Below, piece after piece: positions 1-10,545 of a DNA stretch of 64,000 nt. The position numbers and the translations under genes were made by a program. Origin of the DNA: Tubulanus polymorphus (taxonomy: Eukaryota > Nemertea > Palaeonemertea > Tubulaniformes > Tubulanidae); assembly GCF_964204645.1 (NCBI RefSeq), contig NC_134030.1, forward strand, positions 17,799,110 through 17,863,109. Direction: 5' to 3'. Under the pieces are notes generated by a model that saw only the letters and a list, made by a program, of their open reading frames with translations, ran no database searches and was not told where the DNA came from. The stretch's first letter is position 1. Every line of letters starts with the position of its first letter.

Positions 1-885
1 AATAATTTTAGATCAGCGAATCATAAGGCTAAATTCTATACGACCAAAACAGTAATGACCGTTACGTTGCTGCTCCTTGCCAAAAGTCAAGTGGGAGAGT
101 CGGTATTTTAAGAATGCCGATGTTTTCTATAAAAGGGACCCGCATCTTGAGAGAGTAGACACTCAAAAGACACTCGATAGAGATTCGTTAGATACTTGTT
201 AAAAGCTTGTTTGGGACTTGATTCAGGACGGGTTACCAGCAGCAGAGTGCAATAGGAGCTAGGAACTGGACTGTATTTTAACTCGAGAGCTGAGTTTAAA
301 TATTATGGTAAATAAATTCGTCTTGTTATTGTTTTATTCATTCAAATTTCCGGTATTCTAGTTTTACTTGGGTTTGTGCGCGGACACGTTCCTTCGCCAG
401 GGACCGATCATCGCTTTTATTATTATACGACTAAGGAGAGGATTGTGACCGGCGTATCATTAGGTAGAATTGTGAGCGGTGATGAATTAATAGACTAAAT
501 AGCCTGTAGACAATAGCGGGCAGTGGAATGCTCTCAGCTTTTCATCTAATCAACAGTCAGTTTTTTCAACACTGATTTAGAGGTTGGAGCTAGTCAACAC
601 GTATATACCTTTTACACATGTATATCGCTATCGTACTACCGGTTCCTGAACTTCGCTGAAAAAGCTGAACCGCTGAAATAAAAACGCTGAAATTGCAGGG
701 AATTTCCGAAAAACGCAGAAATTTCAGGGAATTCCCGAAAAACACTGAAATCGTGCTAGGTACCGACAATACACGTTTTGAAATATTTTCCGGGCCGGTA
801 TCCGCTGCCGAGCCCTGAACCGTGTTTTAGTCACTACCTTCGGTTACAGCGACATGCATGGACAGTATCTGTGGAGTATACTTCT
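1..885. other. Intergenic repeat-like DNA with a possible LTR fragment
   Basis: No coding region is recognisable. A TATA-like box (CTATAAAAGG, about 128-137) is followed about 180 bases later by AATAAA (311-316), a spacing and order typical of the U3-R-U5 part of a retrotransposon LTR. I could not define the terminal TG...CA ends or a target duplication, so this is only a suggestion. At about 690-760 a unit of roughly 30 bases (CGCTGAAAT...GGGAATTYCCG) occurs twice. Confidence 0.25.
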
Positions 886-894
886 AGAGGGTCA

Positions 895-2406
895 GCAATT
901 TGGTTGATGTTTGCCTGTGAACGGAATGAAGCGGTACCGTGAATAATAGTACCAGGTTTAACATTCACCATTTATTGCTAATGTTACTTCTACAGATCTA
1001 ATCCCGGTACCACGAGCGCGTCATTCGAAATCTATGCAGGGTTCATTGATGCAGCGCAGGAGTAAGTCAAGTTGGCACCGTATACTTTGGTGCAGCTGAA
1101 AAGTAGCGATGTCTTTCAGAATTTATTTGACCTTTTTGGGCACAAAAATATTAACTTGCAGGAAATATCTTCTTCCTGTGATTTCAGCTATCATAAGTTA
1201 GAACGAATCTGGAAAGATTTGCCGAGCGTACCTTCGGTACGATAAACGAAATTTAATATTAGGCTAACTAGCATTTCTGGTAATTTAAAACTGTCATTAT
1301 GTTGATAAATCATCTAAATGATAATTCAGGCGAGTTTAAATGTTTCTTAAAAAGGTTGTTTTGTGATATTTCAGTTTAGGTTTGTCGTGCTACGTGCCCG
1401 TGTTCACTTTCACGGAATGATCAACTCCACTACCAATGTACATGTACCACCAATTTCTGAGGGGCCAGTTGCTCAAAAGTTGGTTACAGTTAGCCAGTGG
1501 ATAGTTGACATAGTAACAATTGAAATATCATTGTTGCTATGGTATTTATCCGCCGATTATCTTTAACCAACTTTTGAGCAAATGTGCATTAGGAGTAGGT
1601 TTAAAACCCCTTGATTCACTTTAGATATAGGATACGAAATCCATTTATTACGATAATTTTCCGTGAGGCTTTAGAACGGTGCTTTCTAAAATGATTTCGT
1701 CTTGGTGTAGGGCCGGTAGGCCTACTGTAAATTAATAACATTTAATCAAAGAAATGGACAACAGTTCACTAACATCTGATATCGTACGATGATTTTGATA
1801 ATTGAAAATTGGGCCAGGTGAGAATCAAAAGGGCGTTGTCACTACTAAATATTTTCACATATTTCGGACTAAAATTCAAGTCCCTTAACTAGGTTATTTC
1901 TCTTCAAATGAAAACACATTATTCGCATTTCGTTCAATTGACAAATTTCCCATCCCCTTCTGGTGATCCGAATTTAGCGAATTTTCTAATCTTTTCAGCA
2001 ACGTAATTCGTTTTTATTTTGATTATTTTCCAGTTGTTGTTTTTATGTATTTTGCTACACATTTTGCTTATTGATAAAATAAATTTCAAACGTGAAAAAG
2101 TTTACTGTATTGTTTCGATCTTCACTTAGGGGTTCAGTCGTGGGTAGATGGTCCAATTCTCTAAATTCCGTGTATTCTATTCTCCACGGCCAGAACCAAA
2201 GCTCAAACTTTTGGTTTAATTAAACAAAGGCAATAACGTAGCATGGGTGGAAATTACAGTTAGAAGCTCTGATTGTACACTATGAACAGACCACAAAGTA
2301 GGTATAAATTGCGCCCGGAGCATAATATGGGATTTGAACCTACTCACACTGTATGACATTAGTCCGTCAACAGATTCCGTTCACAGGCAAACATCAACCA
2401 AATTGC
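895..2406. mobile_element. Non-autonomous DNA transposon with 33-bp TIRs and 9-bp TSD
   Basis: The 33 bases at 895-927, starting GCAATTTGGTTGATG, recur as a perfect reverse complement at 2374-2406. Outside both ends lies the same 9-base direct repeat AGAGGGTCA (886-894 and 2407-2415). Perfect inverted ends with a perfect target duplication define a complete 1512-bp insertion. No transposase reading frame is visible inside, so it should depend on an enzyme encoded elsewhere. A 9-bp duplication suits the Mutator-like or Merlin superfamilies, but I cannot assign it from the ends alone. Confidence 0.85.
1469..1581. repeat. Short hairpin element nested in the 895-2406 transposon
   Basis: TTGCTCAAAAGTTGGTTA at 1469-1486 is exactly reversed and complemented at 1564-1581, enclosing about 77 bases. 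Related sequence (AAAAGTTGG, AATAGTTGAC, TTTATCC, CCAATTTTTGAGCAAC) occurs at about 23205-23322 and again in its duplicate at about 53007-53124, so this is a small dispersed family. Confidence 0.6.
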
Positions 2407-2595
2407 AGAGGGTCACTTGTTGGACAAATTAATTCGCTTGAAATCCGGATTTTTAATAAGTAGTAGTTTGTTCTTAATCAAAGTGTGTACTACACTTGTA
2501 TGACAGATAATCAAAATTACAAATCTTAACAAAATAATTTAGTCAAAATTACATCTTGAAAAAACAGAAATATTTAGTTGATGGGGTAGCTATAT

Positions 2596-5320
2596 TTACT
2601 CAGTTTCGTCGCCTCGAAGCATTCTCCGTCTACTGAACATTGAAATCAAATATCTTCCAACAGATCTAAGTTTTCCGATTGAATTAGTAGTTAGAAGTTG
2701 AATAAATTTTGCCATGCTAGGATGCGTTCTAAAATAACGAGGTAAGAGATTACTTCGAAGCGAGTTGTATGAGGGGCAGGACATGAGAACGTGATGTTCG
2801 TCCTCAATTTCGTCAGTGGAGCAAGTTGTACAAGTGCGGTTTTCTCTCGGCGTTAAGGGCCTGGTCCATCTACCTGTTTCAATCCTAAGATCGTGACTGC
2901 CGCATCTAAATTTAGAGATTAAGTTAACTATTTTTGTGTCATTAATGTCAAGGTATCGTTCGTTTACGAAACTTCCTTTGAAATGTCTATAAAGATTGCA
3001 CTTAGGGCTACATTCTAAAGCCGCCCTCCACGACTGAATGTACTGGTCTTTCAACCTTTGTTCGACGAGTTTTAAAAAGAACCGATCATTTTGAACTTCT
3101 TGCGCTAGCCAATAATTGCCGACACCTAGGCCGTTAAGGAAGTCACGCATTTTTGAGGCCCAGTTACAGGTGCGCGGGCTGTTCTGAATATCACCATAAA
3201 GCAGATTGTAAGTTTGGCGTAAAAGTGTGTTCTCCTCTGACCGCAGAATTTTTAACCAAAACTTTGCTGCCGAGATTTGTATATCTATAGACAGAGGGAA
3301 ACAGCCTAGTTCACCGTAGACCATTACATTCGGTGTCGTGGCGCGCACATTGAGTAGGTATTTACAGAATTTGACATGAACGGATTCTATATTTCTAACA
3401 TTTTCAAATGCCCAGATTGGGCTACCATACGTTAATACTGATTTCACTAATGAATCAAAGATATCAAGCTTGGTTTTAGGTGAAATGAGTCTCGCGTTTA
3501 GCAAATACTTCTTGAGTCCAAAGCAAGCTCTTGTACCTTGATCGGCCTGCGACTTGATTACAGCAGACATTTTGCCGTTATTTGACATAGTAATGCCAAG
3601 GTACTGAAAGGTTGACACCTCTTCCAGTAGGACATTGTTATAAAAACATAAAAGGGGGTTACGGTTATTTCTACGGTACCCAATTTTCATTGTCTTTGTC
3701 TTATCAGAATTCACAGATAGTTTCATCTTTTTACAATAATCATGCAGAATATCAAGCGCACCCTGCAATTCTCCGGGCGATTGGGCTAGAATGACGGTAT
3801 CATTGGCGTAAAGCAAGACATATAGTTTGAATAAATTAAAGTCAATGCCTGGATGGCCATTGTTTATAAAAAATTCTTCCATGTCATTAATATAGATATT
3901 GAAAAGTACAGGCGAGATACAGTCGCCTTGCCTTACGCCGACGGTGCAGTCAAAAAAAGCTAGATATGAACCCATTGTTTTTGACACATGATTCACTGTT
4001 AGCATACATAGATTTAATTATGTTATAAACTTTGCCAGTGATACCAGCTTCCAGGATCTTTTTCCGGAGAATGTCGTGGTTCAAATAATCGAAGGCCTTA
4101 GAAAAATCTACGAATGCCATACACGCATTTTTCATTTTCTTCGTTATACAGTGGTCGATGATTGAAGATAATACAAAGGATTGATTTATAGTACCATTAT
4201 TTGGCCTAAAACCGGCCTGTGCATTATTTAATACTTGGTGTGCCTCTAACCATTGTATAATGCGTGTATTCAGAATAATTGAAAATATTTTTCCGAAGCA
4301 GCTCAAGACGGTGATACCTCTATAATTGTTTGGGTCGGAAGTCATCCCTTTCTTATGAATGGGTGTAATGCAGCCACTGCTCCAATTTTGTGGGTAAATA
4401 CCTGATTGAAGGATGACATTGAAAAAAATGGTCAGCACAGGTGTTAGGGTTTCAGAGGCAGTTATAAGCATTTCTGGTAGGATATTATCAAGACCCGGTG
4501 ATTTGCCTTTTTTTAGATTTCTTATCGCTCTTATAACTTCATCTCTAGTTATGGGGATGTCTAGATCGTGAGGCATATTAATAGCTTCCGTATCATTTTC
4601 ATTAAGCAAAAGATCAGGATCAATATCATCGTTTGATTCAGATTGAATTATTCCGCGAAAAAAAGTTTCGAATTCAGCTAAGTTTGGGCAGTTCTCATTT
4701 TTTTCTGCGTTTCGAGTTTCAAATGACTTTAAAATCTTCCAAAAAGACTTAGTGTCATTCTGAGATAAAGCATTTGTAAGTTTTTTAGCTATCTTTTTCT
4801 CGTAGCGGAGTTTTGCTTTAGATATTGTCTTTCTATAACGCTTACGTTTGGTTTGTAAGTCTCGTAGATTGTTTAGATTGGGTTGGTTGTGGTAGAGGCG
4901 ATTCGCTTTGCTGAATTTATTCCTGGCTATGGAGCAATTTCTATTAAACCAACGACGTCTTACCCGGCGTCTGATTGGTCCCGCCGCATGGCGAGTATTT
5001 CCGTCATACCAGGACAATAAGAGATCGGTTATATTATTAGTAGCTTCGTTGACGTCATTTGCATTGGGAGATTCATTATAGATTAAATTATCCATGCAGT
5101 GGGTTAGTTGATTTATGAAATCAACGCTTTGGACGGTTTCTAAGAATCTGTTCTCTGTTAGTTTTTTCCAGTTTATACGCTCCGGTAAGGCATTATACTC
5201 TGGATTACTATGTAAAGAACTGTGGTCAGTGTGCCGTGGTTCTAAGCTTTTACCGATAGAAACAAAAACCGTGGCATGATCTGTGAAATGATTTAAATCG
5301 GAGATTTCAAAATCTCGTAT
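2596..5320 (-). pseudogene. LINE reverse transcriptase, 5'-truncated, frameshifted, catalytic Asp lost
   Basis: Read leftward from 5320 the frame opens in the last part of an endonuclease domain (ISDLNHFTDHA, the usual SDH end), then a reverse transcriptase: KKGKSPGLDNILPEML, CITPIHKKG, NYRGITVLS, FVDFSKAFDYLNHD, GVRQGDCISPVLFNIYIND. The tail carries CTTC...HHVLMSCP, a CCHC-type cysteine cluster common downstream of the polymerase in CR1/L2/I-like LINEs. The frame changes at a run of seven T (3952-3958 on the plus strand); six would keep it open. The catalytic YADD box reads YAND (about 3802-3813), a one-base GAT to AAT change. A stop at 5321-5323 and no endonuclease further upstream indicate 5' truncation. 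A dead copy. Confidence 0.9.
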
Positions 5321-5323
5321 TTA

Positions 5324-6429
5324 ATGCATACAGGCAGCATAATGGGGAAAAGCCATTCAAAAGCCGTGCAAGCCAACTGAAACACTATGCTCAATATTCC
5401 AAGAATATGGTTTACTTCTGCAAGACGCAAAAAATCTGACCGTCCATGTATAAAACATGATTACGAGCAACTTTTCTAAATCTTTTGTCAACACGTCGAT
5501 GGGCGACGGACTATGGTATTCTCTGAAGGAGGTAAATTAAATTTCTTTTTAATTCACCGTGGATTGGAATGGATTGACGCCAATGGCACGCAGTAGGCCC
5601 CTACGTATGGGTCATACTAATTAGCGTCAACCAATTAATCTAAATCAGGCAAACCATCCAACAACTGTGAATAATTTATTTGCTGTGGGTGGTGTGATAA
5701 TAATTAGTTTTTTTTAAAGAAATGACATACAGACTGTTAGAAAAATGTACCGATTCTTATTTTTAGACTACTAGTGTATCTATAAAGGAGGAGTCATAGA
5801 CTAAGCTGATTTGCTTAGCTGGACACACTTCTTGTCAAGTACATCATCTCAATTACTGGGTGTTTTGTGAGTTTAATTTCAGTATTTATTTACAAAGTGC
5901 TGTTCCTCAGTGCTTTTAAACTAGGCCCACCCCATAGGCTATATAGTCCAGGGTGTATTAGCCACTATTCTTTTATTTCCCTCCTCCCTCCTCCCTCCTC
6001 CCTCCCTCCCTCCGAGATTTAAACCGGAACTTTTTAAATTAGATTTTATTGCTTATTCTTTATTGGGTTGTTATATATATCCGCCAACTGTTTTATGTTT
6101 TAAGCTATCATCTTAAAATATTTGTCTAATTGTTGTATCATCTTCAATTTCTAAAATCAGTTGAGTTATTATATGTAACGGACTATGAATAGATATTAGT
6201 ACTTGTATCATTATTTATAAATATATTTGTGACGTAATACAGAATGTGAGCGATTGCGTATGGTTTGCGCCATTCCAGTTCTCGGAACATCCAGTTCGAC
6301 CATTGTCACCTGCTAAGTGCGCCTGATATTTGTAGCATCATTTGTTTGTTTGCTTGTGTCAAACTCATTAGATACAAATTGTCTTGATTGAGGTGCACTA
6401 GGTGTAGATCATTTGAACTTGGTGTCCGA
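5324..6429. other. Intergenic DNA, no gene seen
   Basis: Nothing recognisable except a pyrimidine tract of CCTCCCTCCTCC type at about 5980-6014. Confidence 0.4.
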
Positions 6430-6744
6430 ACTCTTGATTCGAGCCCGGGTCACTTTAAATATTCAGCATCCGAGTCATTCAGCAGTACCACTCCGACTGG
6501 GTTTCAACCCGTAGCATCTCGGACCGTTTATCCTCCATTTGCCATTTGAACAACCTCTTAAAATGAGTGGTTTCGAACCCGGGGCACCCTTTTAAAAGAG
6601 TGCTTGCAATGACTGACACACATCCTCAATTGTTGACAAAAAGAAAACAAGAAACAAACACAGAGCATGTGTTGTATTTAATTCATTGAATGTCAAATAT
6701 ATATCGTGTTTATTCAATATCTGCACATCTCTTCAGCTCCTGTG
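6430..6744. repeat. Downstream part of the inverted duplication shared with 60.7-61.0 kb
   Basis: TTTATCCTCCATTTG near 6528 is the reverse complement of the sequence near 60926, and the flanks resemble each other in inverted order. The stretch also has several GGTTCGAA-like boxes, as in tRNA-derived repeats. On the minus strand it is the 3' flank of the peptide gene and includes AATAAA just after the stop. Confidence 0.45.
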
Positions 6745-7225
6745 TTAATAACAACATGCCCCCCAGTTCTTAAAACAACAATTCGCCGGCTTATGGTTAC
6801 CGAGCCAGTAAAATGTACCGTTACCCTTTTTTGACTTGCACTTACACGAGGTTCCTCTCTTCACCTTTCGCACATCTGTAAATAAGCTTGGACTTATTAC
6901 AATCATTAACCGGACGGCCCGAAACAAGCAGGTTCGAATCCCGAGTATTGGCCTCAAGTAAAAAGTTGACTGCCGGTTGACCGCCGTTTTACGGACAAAA
7001 TATGGTATGCGAAAAGTGCATGTGAAATGGGTGAACAAGATCTTTACTATTATTCCTACGTCAATTTAGGCTTCGTAGAATGAACTTACGTTTAAGCTTG
7101 CCGAGTTAGAAATGCATATTTAAACCAATTGAATCGATTTACTATTAAAACCTACCATCAGTTGCCGCGACGGCTCCAATGACCATAAACAAGGCCAACG
7201 CGATGAAAAGAGTTTTAGTAAACAT
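6745..7225 (-). CDS. Secreted cysteine-rich peptide, defensin/BDS-like (copy 1)
   Basis: Two exons. Exon 1 (7156-7225) encodes 23 residues that form a typical hydrophobic signal peptide and ends in phase 1 at a GTAGGT donor. Exon 2 (6745-6875) follows a TTATTTACAG acceptor and gives a short basic pro-segment ending in Lys-Arg, then a mature peptide of about 36 residues with six cysteines: C-x-C near the start, Cys-Cys in the middle, Cys-Cys at the end. The precursor is 66 residues. Cysteine spacing, a short N-terminal Gly and a central Tyr-Trp resemble beta-defensin-fold peptides of the sea anemone BDS/APETx type, which act on ion channels; an immune or venom role here is inference. AATAAA lies just downstream. 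An inverted paralogue sits at 60169-60693, with a nearly identical signal exon but a diverged mature part. Confidence 0.75.
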
Positions 7226-8003
7226 TCTGAAATAAATGATTCAATCAGATTTACTGAGTTGCATCTCCACGAAGTTACATCTACATGTAACTATGCAATG
7301 AAATATTTGAGCTCGTCGTCATTAGCTTCACTTACCTCGTTACCAGTGAGGATACACTCGAACAGAGTTCTTCGTTTGACGTGTGTTGACACGATATTAC
7401 ACAAAAATCGTTCTCCTTTTATGGTCGTTTTGGAAACACATTTTAGCGGCCCATAAATATCTATTAAATTTTGATCCTGGTTCAGTAACCGGCTTTCAAT
7501 ATCAACTGAATTAAATCTTTGATGTATTATTTTTACTTAATTTACCCGTTCCATGCCCAATATAGACTAATGACTACTGTTAGGGCCTGTCACTTGCCAA
7601 ACCTTGGCCCTGATCGGAATGGGTCATTAGGATTTCTGAATTCTTTGAAAAAGGCCTTGAATATCTATTTTGAGGTTAGTGGTATCTGCAAAATAAGCAA
7701 ATTTGTTTTTCGTCTGTTTGGCATAGAACTATAAGCGAAAGGAAAGGCCAACATCGTGACGCCACTATACATTTTCCTTTGCTCTTCGAAATTAATCAGT
7801 GCACTCACCGGCGGCAATAAACATAGGTTCTCGGAAATATGTTCGATTACATTTTCTCTGCGTGTTTTGAACATTGCCGTTTTTCAAGATTTGGTATTAA
7901 GACTCAAACAAATCAATGAAAAACGCTAAATTAAGAATAGAGACCGGCAACCAGTCCACAACATCTATTGTTTATCGCCACCGGTGAGGGCGCTGAACAA
8001 AGC
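7226..8003. repeat. Upstream arm of the inverted duplication shared with 59.6-60.17 kb
   Basis: From the peptide start outward, this sequence matches the reverse complement of 59.6-60.17 kb. For example, the frame at 7259-7456 (plus) and the one at 59863-60144 (minus) share GTGTGTTGACACG-like sequence and most residues, and TTTTCGTCTGTTTG near 7700 pairs with the sequence near 59673. It probably includes the peptide gene promoter, but no core promoter is clear. The small frames here have no recognisable product. Confidence 0.6.
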
Positions 8004-9090
8004 ACAAGATTACTAGTGATGCCAAGTTGATTTTTGAGGAGTCAGCCTTCCTGTTCGCTTATAGTTCTATGCTGACAGTAAGTGATTTTAAGTTTAAAAT
8101 AGGGTGGACAGTAACATACAAAGAATCTACACGGACAGAAAAAACGTTTTATATTACCATAAGAGTTCAACATTTCGTTTAGAAGCTGTTAGTTATGGGC
8201 GGCCATCCCCGCCAAAAAGACAAACTTCCTGTGTTCGTGAAAATGACATCAATGCGTGAAAATGTCAGTAGGTGGCGCTGTTTATCAGAAAGATAAACTC
8301 GTGTTTTCGTAAAAAAGACATCGATGCATAAAAATATCTGTAGGTGGCGATACTAGGGTATAGTTGTTAACCGGAAATTAATTACTTTTAATGGATGAAA
8401 TTGAATCAAGGTCGCGTGGAAGTTCGTGCAGCAGTGTACCTGTATCGAATATTGTGTTCGCCGAATCTATTCTAGTCCTCAGTATCGTGCTCGCCGAATA
8501 TAGTAGTATCTGTATCTGTATCTGATTTTATTCATAAGAATGTTTATCCACACGACCTTGATTCAATTTCAATTAATTTTATTTTATCAATGGATGGCCA
8601 CCCATAGTTAGTTGTCGAATCTGATAGAATATGAATTCGAGTGGAAAATCTGTAATGATAATATTAATCAACAGAATAACAAAAGTGTTCTCCACGAAAG
8701 TCAGAAAACCTTCAATATGTAAAAGTATTACGAGTGAATTTTAGCTTTGCTGAACTATTGAGATGACGCTTTCACATTTATTTGAATGATATAAATGTTA
8801 ATATGTTGACAACGATTTATTCAATATCAAGGTTAAAGTTTATCTCGAGCAGTCAATTTATCACGCGAGCTTTGCAGGTATTTTAAATTAAATCATGGAA
8901 TTAATTCATAAATCCTACAACAGCTTCAATCCGATTCCACACATATATCGCACTAAGTAAAATACCCACCAAAGGTTGAATGAGAAAAATCATTAAGGCA
9001 TCGCCATGATGCAATAAATTCCAAATCAAAAGAATTCAACGTAATTACGACAAACACATAGAAATTAAAGATCGAATCGAAGCTGTGGTA
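8004..9090. repeat. Duplicated repeat block, copy 1
   Basis: The block starting GATTACTAG...GAGGAGTCAGCC aligns with 9580-10480 in the same orientation, ending ...GAGAAAAATCATTAAGGCATC in both. A third, inverted and partial copy lies at about 59345-59530. Copy 1 holds the MITE at 8194-8606, which copy 2 lacks. Confidence 0.75.
8194..8606. mobile_element. 413-bp MITE with 6-bp TSD GTTAGT
   Basis: The ends are TATGGGCGGCCATCC and, reversed, TATGGGTGGCCATCC. GTTAGT flanks both sides (8188-8193 and 8607-8612). The duplicated block at 9.76 kb reads straight through AAGCTGTTAGTTGTC with one GTTAGT, which is the empty site. Subterminal inverted sequence (GAAATTGAATCAAGGTCG and its complement) is also present. 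No coding capacity. Confidence 0.85.
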
Positions 9091-9350
9091 CAGAGCCGTC
9101 GGAAGGAATTTTTCAGTGCCGAGGCTTATTTCTGAACGGAGTCTGGGGCCCTCCCCTAGAAAAATTTTGAAAATTCAATCGCCGGAGATGCGTTTTGGGG
9201 CCATCTCACGGTCTCATTCACAGAAGCATGAGAAGCCGTGAGCCAACCACCTAGTACAGAGAACGACGAGCTGCTACGCGGTACAGCGTGCCTTCGAAAA
9301 AAATTGGGGTGGCTTCGGCCGCCCCTGCCGCCCCTGTTCCGACGGCCCTG
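9091..9350. mobile_element. 260-bp MITE, CAGAGCCGTCGGAA family, copy 1
   Basis: It begins CAGAGCCGTCGGAAGG and ends TTCCGACGGCCCTG, imperfect inverted repeats of about 14 bases. A reversed copy lies at 27305-27583. GGTA flanks both sides here; the second copy has a 5-base AAGAT flank on each side. The element contains a GGGGCGGC-rich segment. Any reading frame across it is incidental. Confidence 0.75.
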
Positions 9351-9579
9351 GGTAGGATTTATTTTGCAAGCTTTACCTCCAGTGTTAGTGTGATGAATCA
9401 TTGACTGGCTGAGATAAACCTCTAAACAAATTAATCATTGATTCAACAGTTCAGAAAAGCAATGGCCACCTCTACTGATAGTGTGATGAATTGACTGTAC
9501 GAGATTAACTTAAACCTACGGAAATATGGAATAATTAACATGTTTCGCAAATATTTCATCCAAATTATGAACTAAACAC
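9351..9579. repeat. Dispersed repeat (GTACAGTCAATTCATCAC family)
   Basis: Sequence around TTTATCTCAGCCAGTCAATGATTC and GTACGAGATTAAC (as complement) recurs at about 26620-26900 and 57360-58290. It is a non-coding family of roughly 1 kb that often has other MITEs inserted. Confidence 0.5.
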
Positions 9580-10545
9580 ACGATTACTAGCGGCGCCTTG
9601 TTGAAGTTTGAGGAGTCAGCCTTCCTGTTCGCTTATAGTTCTATACTGACAAAAAGTGATTTTAAGTTTAAAATAGGGTGGACAGTACATACATAGAATC
9701 TACGCAGACAGAAAGACGTTTTATATTACTATCAGAGTTCAACATTTCGTTAAGAAGCTGTTAGTTGTCAAATCTGATAGAATATGAATTCTTGTGGAAA
9801 ATCTGTAATGATAATATTAATCAACAGAATAACAAAAGTGTTCTCCACGAAAGTCAGAAAAGCCTCAATATGTAAAAGTATTACGAGTGAATTTTAGCTT
9901 TGCTGCATTTTGAGATGACGCTTTTTCATTATTTCAATGATATGTATGAAAATATGTTGACAACGATTTATTCAATATCTAGGTTAAAGTTTATCTCGAG
10001 CAGTCAATGGGGTACCCGCAGTGCTACTGTGGCAATCGAGGATTCCACGTATGGCAGGCGAGGATCCGCCAGGTGTCGCTAGTAGATAGTTGGTCGTCCA
10101 CGTTCGATTTCGTCTACATTTCAATTAAACCTAAATTAACTTTTCTCTTAAATGAATGAATCATTTTTGGAAACTTTACAGACATCCGATTAGAAGAATG
10201 AAAGTATTGTATATTGGTAGGTGCTGTGATAGTATATAGATTGAGGAGTTCAAAAATCCAATGAACTAATTTTGGTAACGAACGACCTACTGCTTGTTGC
10301 GCCATCTGGTGGGATAGCTGGTTTCGCGGGTACCCCATTTATCACGCGAGCTTTGCGGGTATTTTAATCATGGAATTAATTCATAAATCGTACAACAGCT
10401 TCAACACGATTCCACACATATATCGCACAAAGTATCCACCAAAGTTTGAATGAGAAAAATCATTAAGGCATCGTCATGAACTTTCTCACTGAGCTGCCAA
10501 TGGTAGGCTATAGTTCACCTACCATTGAGTTTCTAATAAGGTAAT
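9580..10545. repeat. Duplicated repeat block, copy 2
   Basis: Aligns with 8004-9010 but lacks the 8194-8606 MITE and carries a different one at 10009-10336. Its right part (GCATCGTCATGAAC...GGTAGGCTATAGTTCAC) recurs, inverted, near 27650 and 58215. Confidence 0.7.
10009..10336. mobile_element. 328-bp MITE ending in GGGGTACCCGC
   Basis: GGGGTACCCGC at the left end is exactly inverted as GCGGGTACCCC at the right end. Outside is AT on both sides, and copy 1 of the surrounding block reads CAGTCAATTTATCACGCG without the insertion at about 8853. The first 75 bases (GCTACTGTGGCAATCGAGGATTC) recur at about 51756-51835 and, reversed, at about 57120-57180. Confidence 0.85.
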
